A program made the translations under genes and the position numbers. The notes beneath the pieces are model-generated. The model was not told where the DNA came from and searched no databases. It worked only from the letters and a program-made list of their open reading frames with translations. A stretch of 64,000 nucleotides of DNA from an uncultured Pelagibacteraceae bacterium (GTDB lineage: Bacteria; Pseudomonadota; Alphaproteobacteria; Pelagibacterales; Pelagibacteraceae): assembly GCA_902533945.1 (NCBI GenBank), contig CACANS010000002.1:1-64000 (forward strand), in the 5' to 3' direction. Of the stretch, positions 51,842 to 62,458 are shown piece after piece (position 1 is the stretch's first letter; each line of letters begins with the position of its first letter).

Positions 51842-53056
51842 ATGAAATATAAAAATAAAAAACTTTATATAGAAAATGTGCCTATTGAAAAATTAGCTAA
51901 AAAGTATGGTACTCCACTTTATTGTTATTCATTTAACAAGATAAAAGATAATATTGCCGATTTTAAAAATAATTTTAAGTCAATAAACCCTATTATTTGT
52001 TTTTCTGTAAAATCTAATTCTAATATTCATTTATTAAAAATAATAAAAAAAATGGGATTAGGAGCAGATGTGGTTTCAAAAGGTGAGCTATTAAAAGTAT
52101 TAAAAGTAGGAATGGAGCCAAAAAAGATTGTTTTTTCTGGGGTTGGAAAAGACTATGATGAATTAAATCTTGCAATTAAGAAAAAAATTTTACTAATAAA
52201 TGTGGAATCTGAAAGTGAAATTAAACAAATAGAAAAAATTGCAAATAAAAGAAAAATTAAAGTAAATATTGGTATAAGACTAAATCCTGATATTAATCCT
52301 TTAACTAACAGTAAAATTTCAACAGGAAGAAAAGAAGATAAATTTGGAATTTCAAAAAAACAATTAGTTAAAATTGTAAAAAAAATTAAATCATCAAAAA
52401 ATTTAAATTTACAATGTTTAAGTGTTCATATTGGTAGTCAAATTACAAATTATAAACCTTACTCAAAAATGCTTAATGTAATTGAAAATTTAATTAAAAA
52501 AACTAAACATAATTTTAATTATGTAGATTTAGGTGGAGGTATGGGTATTAAATATGAAAAAAATTCTAAAGAATTAAATTATAAAAAATACAGTAGTTTA
52601 ATAGGTAGATTTTTAAAGAAAAATAAAACAAAAATTATATTTGAACCTGGAAGATCAATAATTGGTGATGCAGGTATCCTCATAAGTAAAATAATTTATA
52701 TTAAAGACGCAATTAAAATCAAATTTATAATTATGGATGCGGCTATGAATGATTTAATTAGACCAGCTTTATATGGTGCGAAACACGAAATTAAAGCTGT
52801 TAAAAAAAATAATATTAAAATTAATAAATTACATGAATTTGTTGGCCCAGTTTGTGAAACTAGTGACAAATTTTCTTCATTAAAAAAATACCAGAAACTA
52901 AATGAAAATGATCTTCTAGCAATTTATGATGTTGGAGCATATGGTATGGCTTTATCTTCAAATTATAATTTAAGAACTAAACCAGCTGAAATATTGGTAG
53001 ATCGATCAAAAGTTAAGGTAATTACAAAACGTCAACTTATTAAAAATTTAATTTAA
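51842..53056 (+). CDS. lysA: Diaminopimelate decarboxylase
   Basis: FSVKSNSNIHLLKIIKKMGLGADVVSKGEL...HIGSQI...YVDLGGGMGI...GPVCETSDKF...DVGAYGMALSSNYNLR. Confidence 0.96.
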   Translation: MKYKNKKLYIENVPIEKLAKKYGTPLYCYSFNKIKDNIADFKNNFKSINPIICFSVKSNSNIHLLKIIKKMGLGADVVSKGELLKVLKVGMEPKKIVFSGVGKDYDELNLAIKKKILLINVESESEIKQIEKIANKRKIKVNIGIRLNPDINPLTNSKISTGRKEDKFGISKKQLVKIVKKIKSSKNLNLQCLSVHIGSQITNYKPYSKMLNVIENLIKKTKHNFNYVDLGGGMGIKYEKNSKELNYKKYSSLIGRFLKKNKTKIIFEPGRSIIGDAGILISKIIYIKDAIKIKFIIMDAAMNDLIRPALYGAKHEIKAVKKNNIKINKLHEFVGPVCETSDKFSSLKKYQKLNENDLLAIYDVGAYGMALSSNYNLRTKPAEILVDRSKVKVITKRQLIKNLI

Positions 53057-53066
53057 TTTTAAATTA

Positions 53067-53768
53067 ATGATAAAAAGTTTTATTTTTAAATTTTTATTTT
53101 TCTTTGGAATTTTATTTATATGTATCCTTTTTATACCAGCATTATTTATGCCAAAAAAATTTGTTCAATTTGGCGGAAAATTAATGGGATATTGGTGTTC
53201 AATTTCATTAAAAATTTTTTTATCTACTAAAATTATTATTAATGGTAAAGAAAATATTATTGATGATCAAAAATTTTTTATTGCTTGTTCTCATCAATCA
53301 ATGTTTGAAACTTTTTTTTTGCAAACTATTTTTAATTCTCCAATTTTCATTCTTAAAAAAGAATTGCTAAAAATTCCTATTTTTGGATCATATTTAAGAA
53401 AAATAGATTCTATCTCAATCGATAGAAATAAAATTTCAAAAGATAATTTAAACTTTAGTGAACAAATAAGATTTGCTATTAAAAAATCTAATAGACCAAT
53501 AATTATATTTCCTCAAGGAACTAGAACTTTACCAGGTGAAAAAATTCCTTTTAAAAAAGGTGTCGGAAGAATATATAAAGACTTAAATATTTTTTGTCAG
53601 CCTATTGCAGTTAACTCTGGCCATGTTTGGCCAAAAAACGGTTATCTTAAATCTAATAAAACTATAAATGTTTCTATATTAAAGCCAATATCACCAGGAT
53701 TGCCATCTGAAGATTTTTTAAAATTTTTAGAAAATGATATCTATAACGAATTAGATAAATTTAATTAG
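53067..53768 (+). CDS. plsC: 1-acyl-sn-glycerol-3-phosphate acyltransferase
   Basis: ACSHQSMFETFF (HX4-like motif) and IIFPQGTRTLPGE. Confidence 0.88.
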   Translation: MIKSFIFKFLFFFGILFICILFIPALFMPKKFVQFGGKLMGYWCSISLKIFLSTKIIINGKENIIDDQKFFIACSHQSMFETFFLQTIFNSPIFILKKELLKIPIFGSYLRKIDSISIDRNKISKDNLNFSEQIRFAIKKSNRPIIIFPQGTRTLPGEKIPFKKGVGRIYKDLNIFCQPIAVNSGHVWPKNGYLKSNKTINVSILKPISPGLPSEDFLKFLENDIYNELDKFN

Positions 53769-54877
53769 CCTTTCATAGGCATAACAATATAAATACTATC
53801 AAAATCTGCTGGGTCCTTAATTAATGCTGGTGAACCACTTTCATTCAAATAAATTTCTATTTTATCACCATCTAGCTGAGAAGCTATATCTATTAAATAC
53901 CTAGAATTAAAACTTATACTTAAGTCATATTCAAATTTTACATCTAAAATTTCATTACCATCTCCACTATTGGTGTTGTTAACGGACAAATCTAATTTAT
54001 CCTTGGATAATGAAAATTTTACTCCATCTTTTTTATCCAATGAAACAGATGCAACTCTATCAACTGCATTCAAAAATAATTTAAGACTAGATTCTAATTT
54101 TTTATTATTATTTTTGGGAATTACTTGAATATAATTAGGAAATTTTCCGTCTATTAATTTAGAAATCAAAATACTATCCTTGGCTTCAAATTTAATTTTT
54201 GATTTGATATTTGAAATTTTTATATCTCCATCATAATCCTCAAGTATTGAACATAATTGATAAACAGTTTTTTTTGGAATTATAACAGGTTCAAAATTAA
54301 CTTTTTCTTTCAAATTAACTTTTGAAATAGACATTCTATGACTATCAGTAGCAACAGCTGTAAGGTAAAATTTTTCTTCAATTTGTGAAACATGAAAAAA
54401 AACACCACTTAAATAATGTCTTGTTTCATCGTTTGAAATTGAAAATTTACATTTATTTAAAAGTTTTAAAAGTTTTTTTGAATGTATAGAAAATTCATTA
54501 TCAGAAAATATTTCATCAGCAACTGGAAATTCGTTAGCTGATAAACAATTTAGATTAAACTTTGTATTATCTGACTCTAATTGAAGTTTGTTATCACTAT
54601 TTAAAAAAAAATTAACTTTTTTGCCTGAAGATAACTTTTTAACAATATCATTAATTATTGATGAAGATGTTGTTGTTTTTCCTTCTTCTAAAATTTCAAT
54701 ATTTTCTATTTGGTTTATAAAAATTATATCTAGATCAGTTGCAGTTAAAGTAAGTTTTGAATTTGCGGCATTTACCATGATATTTGAAAGAATTGGCAGT
54801 GTGCTTCTTCTTTCTATTATTCCTTGGCAATAATTTAATGATCTTTGAAGATCTTTTTGATTTACATTAAATTTCAT
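53765..54877 (-). CDS. dnaN: DNA polymerase III beta clamp
   Basis: MKFNVNQKDLQRSLNYCQGIIERRSTLPILSNIMVNA...SALIKDPADFDSIYIVMPMKG-type ending. ATG at 54877 preferred over the track start at 54916. Confidence 0.96.
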   Translation of the reverse strand: MKFNVNQKDLQRSLNYCQGIIERRSTLPILSNIMVNAANSKLTLTATDLDIIFINQIENIEILEEGKTTTSSSIINDIVKKLSSGKKVNFFLNSDNKLQLESDNTKFNLNCLSANEFPVADEIFSDNEFSIHSKKLLKLLNKCKFSISNDETRHYLSGVFFHVSQIEEKFYLTAVATDSHRMSISKVNLKEKVNFEPVIIPKKTVYQLCSILEDYDGDIKISNIKSKIKFEAKDSILISKLIDGKFPNYIQVIPKNNNKKLESSLKLFLNAVDRVASVSLDKKDGVKFSLSKDKLDLSVNNTNSGDGNEILDVKFEYDLSISFNSRYLIDIASQLDGDKIEIYLNESGSPALIKDPADFDSIYIVMPMKG

Positions 54878-56285
54878 TATTCTGTTTATACAAAACTTCG
54901 TTCTTAATATTATCAATGCTCATTGAAATATCCGAGTCTTTTTCCTTAAGTTTTTCTATAGTCTTCACTGAGTGAATTACAGTTGTGTGGTCTCTATTAG
55001 CAAAATCTCTTCCAATTTCTGGCAATGACTTCGAAGTTAGCATTTTAGTTAAATATATAGCAACTTGTCTTGGCCTTACCAAATATCTTGATCTTCTCGA
55101 TGAAAGCATTTCGTTTTTATTTATTTTAAAGTACTTGCATGATGCCGACTGTATTGCTTCAACTGTAACTTGGTTTTCTGAATGGTTCAATATATCTTTC
55201 AAAATTATTTTTGTTTCAGCAATGCCTGGGGTTTTATTATAAATTCTTGTAAATGAAATAATTCTATTTAAGGCGCCGAGCAGTTCTCTTACATTTGATT
55301 TTACTTCTGAACTTATATATTTTTGAACATCTTCATTAATTTTACAATCATTAACTTGATTTATGTTTAAATCTTCAATTCTTTTTTTAATAATTTTATA
55401 TCTTAATTCTTGATCAGGTTTTTGAATATCAATAACTAAACCACCCGAAAATCTTGATTTAATTCTTTCTTGAATTCTAAGAAGTCTATTTGGAGCTCTA
55501 TCGGCAGAAATAATTATTTGAGAACCTTTGTCTAATAGTGCATTAAATGTATGAAAAAATTCTTCCTGCATTGCTTCTTTGCCAGTCATAAACTGAATAT
55601 CATCAATTAAAAGAACATCTGTATTTCTAAAATATTCTTTAAATTTAAACATTTCATTTGATTTTATAGAACGAACAAATTGATACATAAACCTTTCTGC
55701 AGAAATTAACATAACTTTAAAAGTTTTTTTCAATTCTAGTCCAATTGCATTTAACAAGTGAGTCTTGCCCATTCCAACTCCTCCATATAAATATAATGGA
55801 TTGTAAAATCCGGTTTCTCTAGATACTTTTTTTGAGGCTTCAAAAGCTAACTTATTACTTGATCCTACAATAAATTGTTCAAAAGATTTTAGAGGATCTA
55901 TCCTATTATACTTAAGATAAGAATCCTGAATAAAAGAAATATTATTATTTAAATTCACATGTTTAGTTTCATAACCATTTAATTTTTCTTCAATATTATT
56001 TTTTTCTTTAATTATAAATTCAATTCTTGATATTTCTTTATTGTGAGATTTAACAATTTGTAAAATTTGATCTAAATATCTAGAAGTAATCCAATCTCTA
56101 ATAAATCTAGTGGTTACTGATAGTAAAATATAATTTAGATGTTCTTCTTCGAAGAATATTTTTTTTAACCAACTATCATATATGTCGCTTCCTAACTTTT
56201 TTTTCATTTCTTCTTGAATAACTTTCCAATCAATCTTATTGCTAAAAGTTTCGGAATTATTAGCGTTAAGTATTTTGTTATTCAT
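54867..56285 (-). CDS. dnaA: Chromosomal replication initiator DnaA
   Basis: NPLYLYGGVGMGKTHLLNAIG...DVLLIDDIQFMTGKEAMQEEFFHTFNAL...RDFANRDHTTVIHSVKTIEKL. Confidence 0.97.
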   Translation of the reverse strand: MNNKILNANNSETFSNKIDWKVIQEEMKKKLGSDIYDSWLKKIFFEEEHLNYILLSVTTRFIRDWITSRYLDQILQIVKSHNKEISRIEFIIKEKNNIEEKLNGYETKHVNLNNNISFIQDSYLKYNRIDPLKSFEQFIVGSSNKLAFEASKKVSRETGFYNPLYLYGGVGMGKTHLLNAIGLELKKTFKVMLISAERFMYQFVRSIKSNEMFKFKEYFRNTDVLLIDDIQFMTGKEAMQEEFFHTFNALLDKGSQIIISADRAPNRLLRIQERIKSRFSGGLVIDIQKPDQELRYKIIKKRIEDLNINQVNDCKINEDVQKYISSEVKSNVRELLGALNRIISFTRIYNKTPGIAETKIILKDILNHSENQVTVEAIQSASCKYFKINKNEMLSSRRSRYLVRPRQVAIYLTKMLTSKSLPEIGRDFANRDHTTVIHSVKTIEKLKEKDSDISMSIDNIKNEVLYKQNNEI

Positions 56286-56570
56286 AAATATAAATTAAGA
56301 AGTTTCAATTAAAGACTAAATTGATAATATTCAATAAATTTTTTGATTTAAAAAAAAAAATTTGAAATCTGTGAGTGTATTTATTTTAATTAAAATTTTT
56401 TAGTAAAAAAAATTTTTTTTTAATTTTTTTACCTACATCTTGTATAAAAAAAAAATTCAACTTTATATATTGTATAAATATTATAAGTTGTGCAACTTTA
56501 GAATTAATTTTTATCTATTATCAGTGCCGTTTAGAAAAAATAATTTTTAATCTAGTATTAGTTGTTGTTT

Positions 56571-56831
56571 TTAAAGAGAATTAATTCTTTTAGTGATCCT
56601 TGAAACGTTCCTTGAAGCATTACGTTTTTTAATTACACCCGTTTTAGCTATTCTCATTAACTCAGAATTCAACCTAGGTAAGAATGATAATGCTTCTTTT
56701 TTATTTTTTGCGTGAATAAAAGCATTCATTTTCTTAAGCGCGTTTTTATATCTGCCTTTTCTTGACTTGTTAACTATTGTTTGTCTTTGAATTCTGCGTG
56801 TTGTTTTAATTGCTGATTTTGTATTTGCCAT
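56571..56831 (-). CDS. rpsT: 30S ribosomal protein S20
   Basis: MANTKSAIKTTRRIQRQTIVNKSRKGRYKNALKKM...KTGVIKKRNASRNVSRITKRI. Confidence 0.96.
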   Translation of the reverse strand: MANTKSAIKTTRRIQRQTIVNKSRKGRYKNALKKMNAFIHAKNKKEALSFLPRLNSELMRIAKTGVIKKRNASRNVSRITKRINSL

Positions 56832-56884
56832 ATCGTGGGCGTTGTATAGCTTTTGTAATAAAATCGGTCAATACATTAATGTAT

Positions 56885-57748
56885 TTATTTTTGACATTTT
56901 TTACAGAGAAATGTTGATCTATTTGAAATAAATAATTTTATTATAGTCCCGTCACATCTACTATTTGGACATTTTTTGCCTACTTGGTTGTAAACTTTAA
57001 AAGAATTTTGAAAATATCCTTTTTCGCCTGAAGTGCTAATAAAATTTTTAATAGAAGATCCTCCTTTATTTATAGCCTTAATAATTATTCTTTTTGAAAA
57101 TAAAATTAAATTTTTAATCTCATTATTTTTTAATTTATAAGACATCTTTAAAGGATTGATTCTTGAATAAAATAATATTTCATTAGCATAAATATTTCCT
57201 AACCCACAAACAAATTTTTGATCTAATAAAGTATTTTTAATATTTTTATTTTTATTTTTTAAATATTTCTTTACATAATTCTTATTAAAATTTCTATCAA
57301 GTGGTTCTGGGCCTAATTTTGAAAAATATTTTTTTAAATTATTAATATCTTTTAGTATTAAAAAAAAACCAAACCTTCTAGGATCATTATAAATCATTTT
57401 AATATTATCAAATACAAATTCTAAATGATTATGCTTTTTTGGTAAAAATGGAGAATTATAAAAACTTGTATTTGTTATATTATTTAATTTTTTTTTATAA
57501 ATTAAATGTATAGTTCCAGACATTCCTAAATGAAATACACAGTAACTTTTGCTGTTAAGTTCCAAAACTATATATTTTGAAATTCTTGAAACATTACTAA
57601 TTTTATTTCCTTCTAGTTTATTTTTAAAACTTTTTTTTAATTTGAACCTCAATTTGTTATTTCTAACTATAACTTGTTTAATTTTTCTTGATTTTATCTT
57701 TTTGATAAGTGACTTTTTAACTATTTCAACTTCTGGTAATTCTGGCAT
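56885..57748 (-). CDS. mutM: Formamidopyrimidine-DNA glycosylase
   Basis: MPELPEVEIVKKSL...GLGNIYANEILFYSRI...zinc finger C-X4-C ... CKKCQK. Confidence 0.96.
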   Translation of the reverse strand: MPELPEVEIVKKSLIKKIKSRKIKQVIVRNNKLRFKLKKSFKNKLEGNKISNVSRISKYIVLELNSKSYCVFHLGMSGTIHLIYKKKLNNITNTSFYNSPFLPKKHNHLEFVFDNIKMIYNDPRRFGFFLILKDINNLKKYFSKLGPEPLDRNFNKNYVKKYLKNKNKNIKNTLLDQKFVCGLGNIYANEILFYSRINPLKMSYKLKNNEIKNLILFSKRIIIKAINKGGSSIKNFISTSGEKGYFQNSFKVYNQVGKKCPNSRCDGTIIKLFISNRSTFLCKKCQK

Positions 57749-57786
57749 TTCTTATTATATTAGTATTGAATTGAAAAAAATAAAAT

Positions 57787-58491
57787 ATGCAACAAGAACT
57801 TCAAAATAAAAAAGGATTGGTCAATAACGTTTTTAATAAATCCTATGATAAATATGATTTAATGAACGATATTATGTCATTTGGTATTCATAGAATTTGG
57901 AAAAAAGATTTACTATTTTGGATGTCACCAAAAAAAAATAGTAGTTTAATTGACGTTGCTTCAGGTACAGGAGATATAGCAAAACTTTTTTCAAAATTTA
58001 CAAATAATAGTTCTAAAGTTTTATGTATTGAGCCAAATAAAAAAATGTTATCTAAGGGTAAAGAAAAATTATCAAAATTTACAAATATAAAATGGAAAAT
58101 TGGAAAAGCTGAAAATTTACCAATAAATAATAATTTTTATGATTATTATTCAATAAGTTTTGGTTTAAGAAATACAACAAATATTAATAAATCTCTATCA
58201 GAAGCTTTTAGAGTACTAAAACCTGGAGGAAGATTTTTTTGTTTAGAGTTTTCTAAAGTTGAAAATGAAAATTTAGAATTAATATATAATAAATATAATA
58301 AATTTTTACCGTATATTGGAGATTTTATAATAGGAGATAGTATGCCTTATGAATATTTAACTGAAAGCATAAAAAAATTTGTAGATCAAGAAACTTTGAT
58401 TGAATTAATGAAAAAAAATGAATTCAAAAATTGTTCATACAGAAATTTAAGTGGTGGAATAGTTGCTATACATTCAGGCTGGAAAATTTAA
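57787..58491 (+). CDS. ubiE: Demethylmenaquinone/2-polyprenyl-benzoquinol methyltransferase
   Basis: YDLMNDIMSFGIHRIWKKDL...LIDVASGTGDIAKLF...FGLRNTTNINKSLSEAFRVLKPGGRFFCLEFSK. Confidence 0.96.
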   Translation: MQQELQNKKGLVNNVFNKSYDKYDLMNDIMSFGIHRIWKKDLLFWMSPKKNSSLIDVASGTGDIAKLFSKFTNNSSKVLCIEPNKKMLSKGKEKLSKFTNIKWKIGKAENLPINNNFYDYYSISFGLRNTTNINKSLSEAFRVLKPGGRFFCLEFSKVENENLELIYNKYNKFLPYIGDFIIGDSMPYEYLTESIKKFVDQETLIELMKKNEFKNCSYRNLSGGIVAIHSGWKI

Positions 58492-60056
58492 TGTTTAAAA
58501 AAATAATTATATTATTTAAATTAGCTAGAAAAATTGCTTTATCTGATGCACTTAAAATAATTTCAAAAATACAGAAACCACCTTTAATTATAAGTCTTTT
58601 TTTTAGTTTTTTTTCTTTGTCTTTTAAAAAAAAAGATAAATTTCAAAATTTATCTAATGAAGAAAAGCTTTGTACATCCATACAAAATATGGGGACAACT
58701 TTTATAAAATTAGGACAATTTTTAGCTACAAGACCAGATATAATTGGAGAAGAACTATCAAATCAATTAGAAAAACTACAAGATAAACTTCCACCTTTTC
58801 CTTTAGAAAAAAGCAAACTTATAATTAAAAAAAATTTGGGAGAAAACTTGTATAATTCAATTATTAACATTAGTGAACCTGTTGCAGCCGCATCAATTGC
58901 CCAAGTTCACAAAGCACAAATAAATGAACAAGGAACTATTAAAGATGTAGCAATAAAAATACTAAGACCTGAGATTAAAAAAATTTTCAATGAAGAAATT
59001 GATGCACTTTTAATGTTAGCTTATCTAGTAGAAAGTTTAATTAAAAAAACAAAAAGATTGAAACTTATTGAAGTGGTGTTTTTATTAAAAGAAATAACTA
59101 ATCATGAAATGGATTTAAGATTTGAGGCTGCAGCTGCTAATGAATATTCAGAAAATACTAAAAATGATGCAGGTTTTCATGTACCTAAAATTTACTGGAA
59201 TTATACAAGTGAAGAAGTTTTAACTCTTGATTGGATAGATGGAATATCAATAAGAGAAACTGAAGAATTAAAAAATAGAAAAATTAATACAAAAAATATT
59301 GCTTCAGATCTTATACAACATTTTTTAAGACATGCAGTAAGAGATGGTTTTTTTCATGCTGATATGCATCAAGGAAATTTGTTTATTAATATTAGTGGTC
59401 AAATTGTACCAATAGATTTTGGAATAATGGGAAGATTAGATAAATTGAATAAAAGATATTTAGCTGAAATTCTTTATGGATTTATCAAAAGGGATTACAA
59501 AAAAGTTGCAGAAGTACATTTGATTGCAGGGTTGGTTCCTCAAACTGTTAATGTTGCTGAATTATCACAAGCATTAAGATCAATAGGAGAACCAATTTTT
59601 GGTCAATCAGTCAAAGACATATCTGGAGCAAGATTATTAAAACAATTATTTGATATTACAGAAAAATTTAATATGCAAACACAACCACAATTATTATTAT
59701 TACAAAAGACAATGGTGGTAGTTGAAGGTGTTGCTAGAAAACTTAATGCAGATACAAATATATGGGAAACTTCAAGGCCTGTTTTGGAACAATGGTTAAA
59801 AGAAACTAAAGATCCAATTAACAATTTTACTGAAACTATCAAGGATTCAGCTGAAGTATTAAAAAAGTTGCCTGAATTACCAAAAATTATGGACAAAGCA
59901 AATCAAGCCTTAACATTTATGGCTAGTGGACAAATACCTCAAAATTCAAATTCATATTCTGCTCTTAATGAAAAGAAGCTAGAAATGAAATCTTTCAGAA
60001 ACCAAAGTATAGTTGGATTATTATTGCTTGTATTTTTAGGTTTCATAGTATTTTAA
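58491..60056 (+). CDS. ubiB: UbiB family (ABC1-type atypical kinase), ubiquinone biosynthesis
   Basis: GTTFIKLGQFLATRPDIIGEELSNQLEKLQDKLPPF...AAASIAQVHKAQ...FFHADMHQGNLF...PIDFGIMGRL. ATG at 58491 overlaps the ubiE stop. Confidence 0.95.
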   Translation: MFKKIIILFKLARKIALSDALKIISKIQKPPLIISLFFSFFSLSFKKKDKFQNLSNEEKLCTSIQNMGTTFIKLGQFLATRPDIIGEELSNQLEKLQDKLPPFPLEKSKLIIKKNLGENLYNSIINISEPVAAASIAQVHKAQINEQGTIKDVAIKILRPEIKKIFNEEIDALLMLAYLVESLIKKTKRLKLIEVVFLLKEITNHEMDLRFEAAAANEYSENTKNDAGFHVPKIYWNYTSEEVLTLDWIDGISIRETEELKNRKINTKNIASDLIQHFLRHAVRDGFFHADMHQGNLFINISGQIVPIDFGIMGRLDKLNKRYLAEILYGFIKRDYKKVAEVHLIAGLVPQTVNVAELSQALRSIGEPIFGQSVKDISGARLLKQLFDITEKFNMQTQPQLLLLQKTMVVVEGVARKLNADTNIWETSRPVLEQWLKETKDPINNFTETIKDSAEVLKKLPELPKIMDKANQALTFMASGQIPQNSNSYSALNEKKLEMKSFRNQSIVGLLLLVFLGFIVF

Positions 60057-60064
60057 TTCAGCCT

Positions 60065-61264
60065 ATGGATTTTTTAAAAGATAAAAAAATTTTACTAATT
60101 ATTTGTGGTGGAATTGCCGCCTATAAATCTTTAGAATTAATTAGATTATTCAGAAAAAATGGAGCAACTGTCAAAACGATCTTAACAAATAATGCTAAAA
60201 AATTTGTAACACCTCTTTCTATAGCTTCTTTATCTCAAGAAAAAGTTTATTCGGATTTATTTGATCATAACAATGAAGCTGAAATGGATCACATATCACT
60301 TTCAAGATGGTCTGATTTAATATTAATTGCGCCAGCCACAGCAAACACAATTTCAAAATTAAGCAATGGTATGGCCGTTGACTTAGCTTCAACAGTAGTA
60401 TTAGCTTCTGATAAAAATATATTTTTAGTTCCTGCAATGAATGTAAGAATGTGGGAACATGATTCAAATAAAAAAAATATTAAAAAATTACAAGAATTTG
60501 GTTATAAATTAATTGGTCCAGAAATTGGGGACATGGCTTGCGGAGAGTTTGGTGAAGGTAAAATGTCAGAACCAATTAATATTATTAATTATTTCATAAA
60601 ATATTTTAAAGGTATAAAAAAATATTATAAATATAAAGCTTTAGTGACAGCTGGACCAACACATGAATATATTGATCCTGTAAGATATGTAACTAATAAA
60701 TCGAGTGGAAAACAAGGTTACGAAATTGCAAAATCTTTATCAAAAAATGGTTTTGATACTACTCTTATTTCTGGGCCAACAAATCTAGATCCAATTAAGG
60801 AGGTTAATATTATAAATGTAAATTCTGCTAAAGAAATGTTTGATGCGACTTTAAATAATCTGCCGGTTGATGTAGCTATTTTTTCTGCAGCAGTTTCTGA
60901 CTGGAAAATAAAAAATTTTAAAAATAAAAAAATTAAAAAAAATAATGATATAAATTTAACTCTAGAAAGAAATATTGATATTTTGAGTCACATATCAAAT
61001 CATAATTCTTTAAGACCAAAAATGGTAATTGGATTTGCTGCAGAGACAGATAATTTGATTGAAAATTCTAAAAAAAAATTAAACGATAAAAATTGTGATT
61101 GGATAATTGCTAATGACGTTTCAGATGTATCAATTGGATTTGAGTCAGATTTCAATGAAGTAACAATATTTTATAAAAATAAAAAATTTGAAAAAATTTC
61201 TAAAATGAAAAAATCTCTTTTATCAGATAATATAGTTGAAAGAATAATTTTAGAATTAAACTAA
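60065..61264 (+). CDS. coaBC: Bifunctional phosphopantothenoylcysteine decarboxylase / phosphopantothenate-cysteine ligase
   Basis: ILLIICGGIAAYKSLELIRLFRKNGATVKTILTNNAKKFV...APATANTISKLSNGMA...VTAGPTHEYIDPVRYVTNKSSGKQGYEIAKSL. Confidence 0.96.
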   Translation: MDFLKDKKILLIICGGIAAYKSLELIRLFRKNGATVKTILTNNAKKFVTPLSIASLSQEKVYSDLFDHNNEAEMDHISLSRWSDLILIAPATANTISKLSNGMAVDLASTVVLASDKNIFLVPAMNVRMWEHDSNKKNIKKLQEFGYKLIGPEIGDMACGEFGEGKMSEPINIINYFIKYFKGIKKYYKYKALVTAGPTHEYIDPVRYVTNKSSGKQGYEIAKSLSKNGFDTTLISGPTNLDPIKEVNIINVNSAKEMFDATLNNLPVDVAIFSAAVSDWKIKNFKNKKIKKNNDINLTLERNIDILSHISNHNSLRPKMVIGFAAETDNLIENSKKKLNDKNCDWIIANDVSDVSIGFESDFNEVTIFYKNKKFEKISKMKKSLLSDNIVERIILELN

Positions 61265-61268
61265 TTTA

Positions 61269-61706
61269 ATGGTAAAAGTTCTTGTAAAAAAGCTTGATCC
61301 AAATGTTAAACTTCCTTCATACAAAACAGAAGGATCTTCAGGAATGGATTTAATGGCACGTATTGATGAGACAATTACAATTCCACCAAAAAAATCAAAA
61401 TTAATACCAACTGGATTATCTGTAGCAATACCAAATGATTGTGAAATTCAAATAAGACCTAGATCAGGTTTAGCGGCTAAATCAAACATAAGTGTACTTA
61501 ATACTCCAGGTACAATTGATAGCGACTACAGAGGAGAATTAAAAATAATATTGTATAATCATGGTGATAATGATTTTAAAGTAAATAATAATGATAGAAT
61601 TGCCCAAATGGTACTTGTTCCAATATTAAAAATGAATTTAGAAGAAACAGAGGATTTACCTGAAACTCTAAGAGGTTCTGGTGGTTTTGGATCAACTGGC
61701 AAATGA
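61269..61706 (+). CDS. dut: dUTP diphosphatase
   Basis: EGSSGMDLMARI...IQIRPRSGLAAKSNISVLNTPGTIDSDYRGEL...NDRIAQMVLVP...RGSGGFGSTGK. Confidence 0.97.
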   Translation: MVKVLVKKLDPNVKLPSYKTEGSSGMDLMARIDETITIPPKKSKLIPTGLSVAIPNDCEIQIRPRSGLAAKSNISVLNTPGTIDSDYRGELKIILYNHGDNDFKVNNNDRIAQMVLVPILKMNLEETEDLPETLRGSGGFGSTGK

Positions 61707-62458
61707 GTAAGCAAATTAATAAAAAAAATATAGAGAGATATTCTCGTCAAATAATTCTTAAAAATGTAGGACCAATTGGCCAAAAAAGGATTTTAAATTC
61801 AAAGGTGCTAATAATTGGACTTGGAGGATTGGGATGTCCAGTTGCTGATCATTTATGTAGGGCAGGTGTGGGCACGATTGGTATAGTAGACTTTGATAAA
61901 GTAAGCTTATCAAATTTACATCGTCAATCATTTTACAGCCACAAGGATATAAAAAAATTTAAGGTGGATGTTGTTAAAAAAAAAATAAATTTAATTAATC
62001 CAAAAATTAAAGTAAAAAAATTTAAAAAGGCTATTACTGAAAATAACGTAAGTAGTTTAATAAAAAAATTTGATATAATAATCGATGGTTCTGACAACTT
62101 CAAAACTAAGTTTTTACTAAATAAAATATCAATAAAATACAATAAAACTTTAATAATAGGCGCTATTAGCAAATTTGATGGGCATGTTTTTTCATTTAAT
62201 TTTAATAATAGAAAAGAGCCTTGTTTAAAATGTTTTTATCAATCAGAACCTTCAGATAATATATTAAATTGTGAAAGAGAGGGGATTTTAGGGCCTGTTG
62301 CTGGTGTAATTGGTTCTTTACAAGCTAATGAAGCTTTAAAAAGAATCTTACTAACAAAAGACTACCTTAATAAAAAAATATTGATTCTTGATGCTCTTAA
62401 ATTAAATTTTAAAAAAGTTTTATTTAATAAAAAAAGAAATTGTATATGTAAAAAATGA
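61703..62458 (+). CDS. ThiF/MoeB/HesA-family adenylyltransferase
   Basis: ERYSRQIILKNVGPIGQKRILNSKVLIIGLGGLGCPVADHLCRAGVGTIGIVDFDKVSLSNLHRQ...IDGSDNFKTKFLLN. Confidence 0.93.
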   Translation: MSKQINKKNIERYSRQIILKNVGPIGQKRILNSKVLIIGLGGLGCPVADHLCRAGVGTIGIVDFDKVSLSNLHRQSFYSHKDIKKFKVDVVKKKINLINPKIKVKKFKKAITENNVSSLIKKFDIIIDGSDNFKTKFLLNKISIKYNKTLIIGAISKFDGHVFSFNFNNRKEPCLKCFYQSEPSDNILNCEREGILGPVAGVIGSLQANEALKRILLTKDYLNKKILILDALKLNFKKVLFNKKRNCICKK

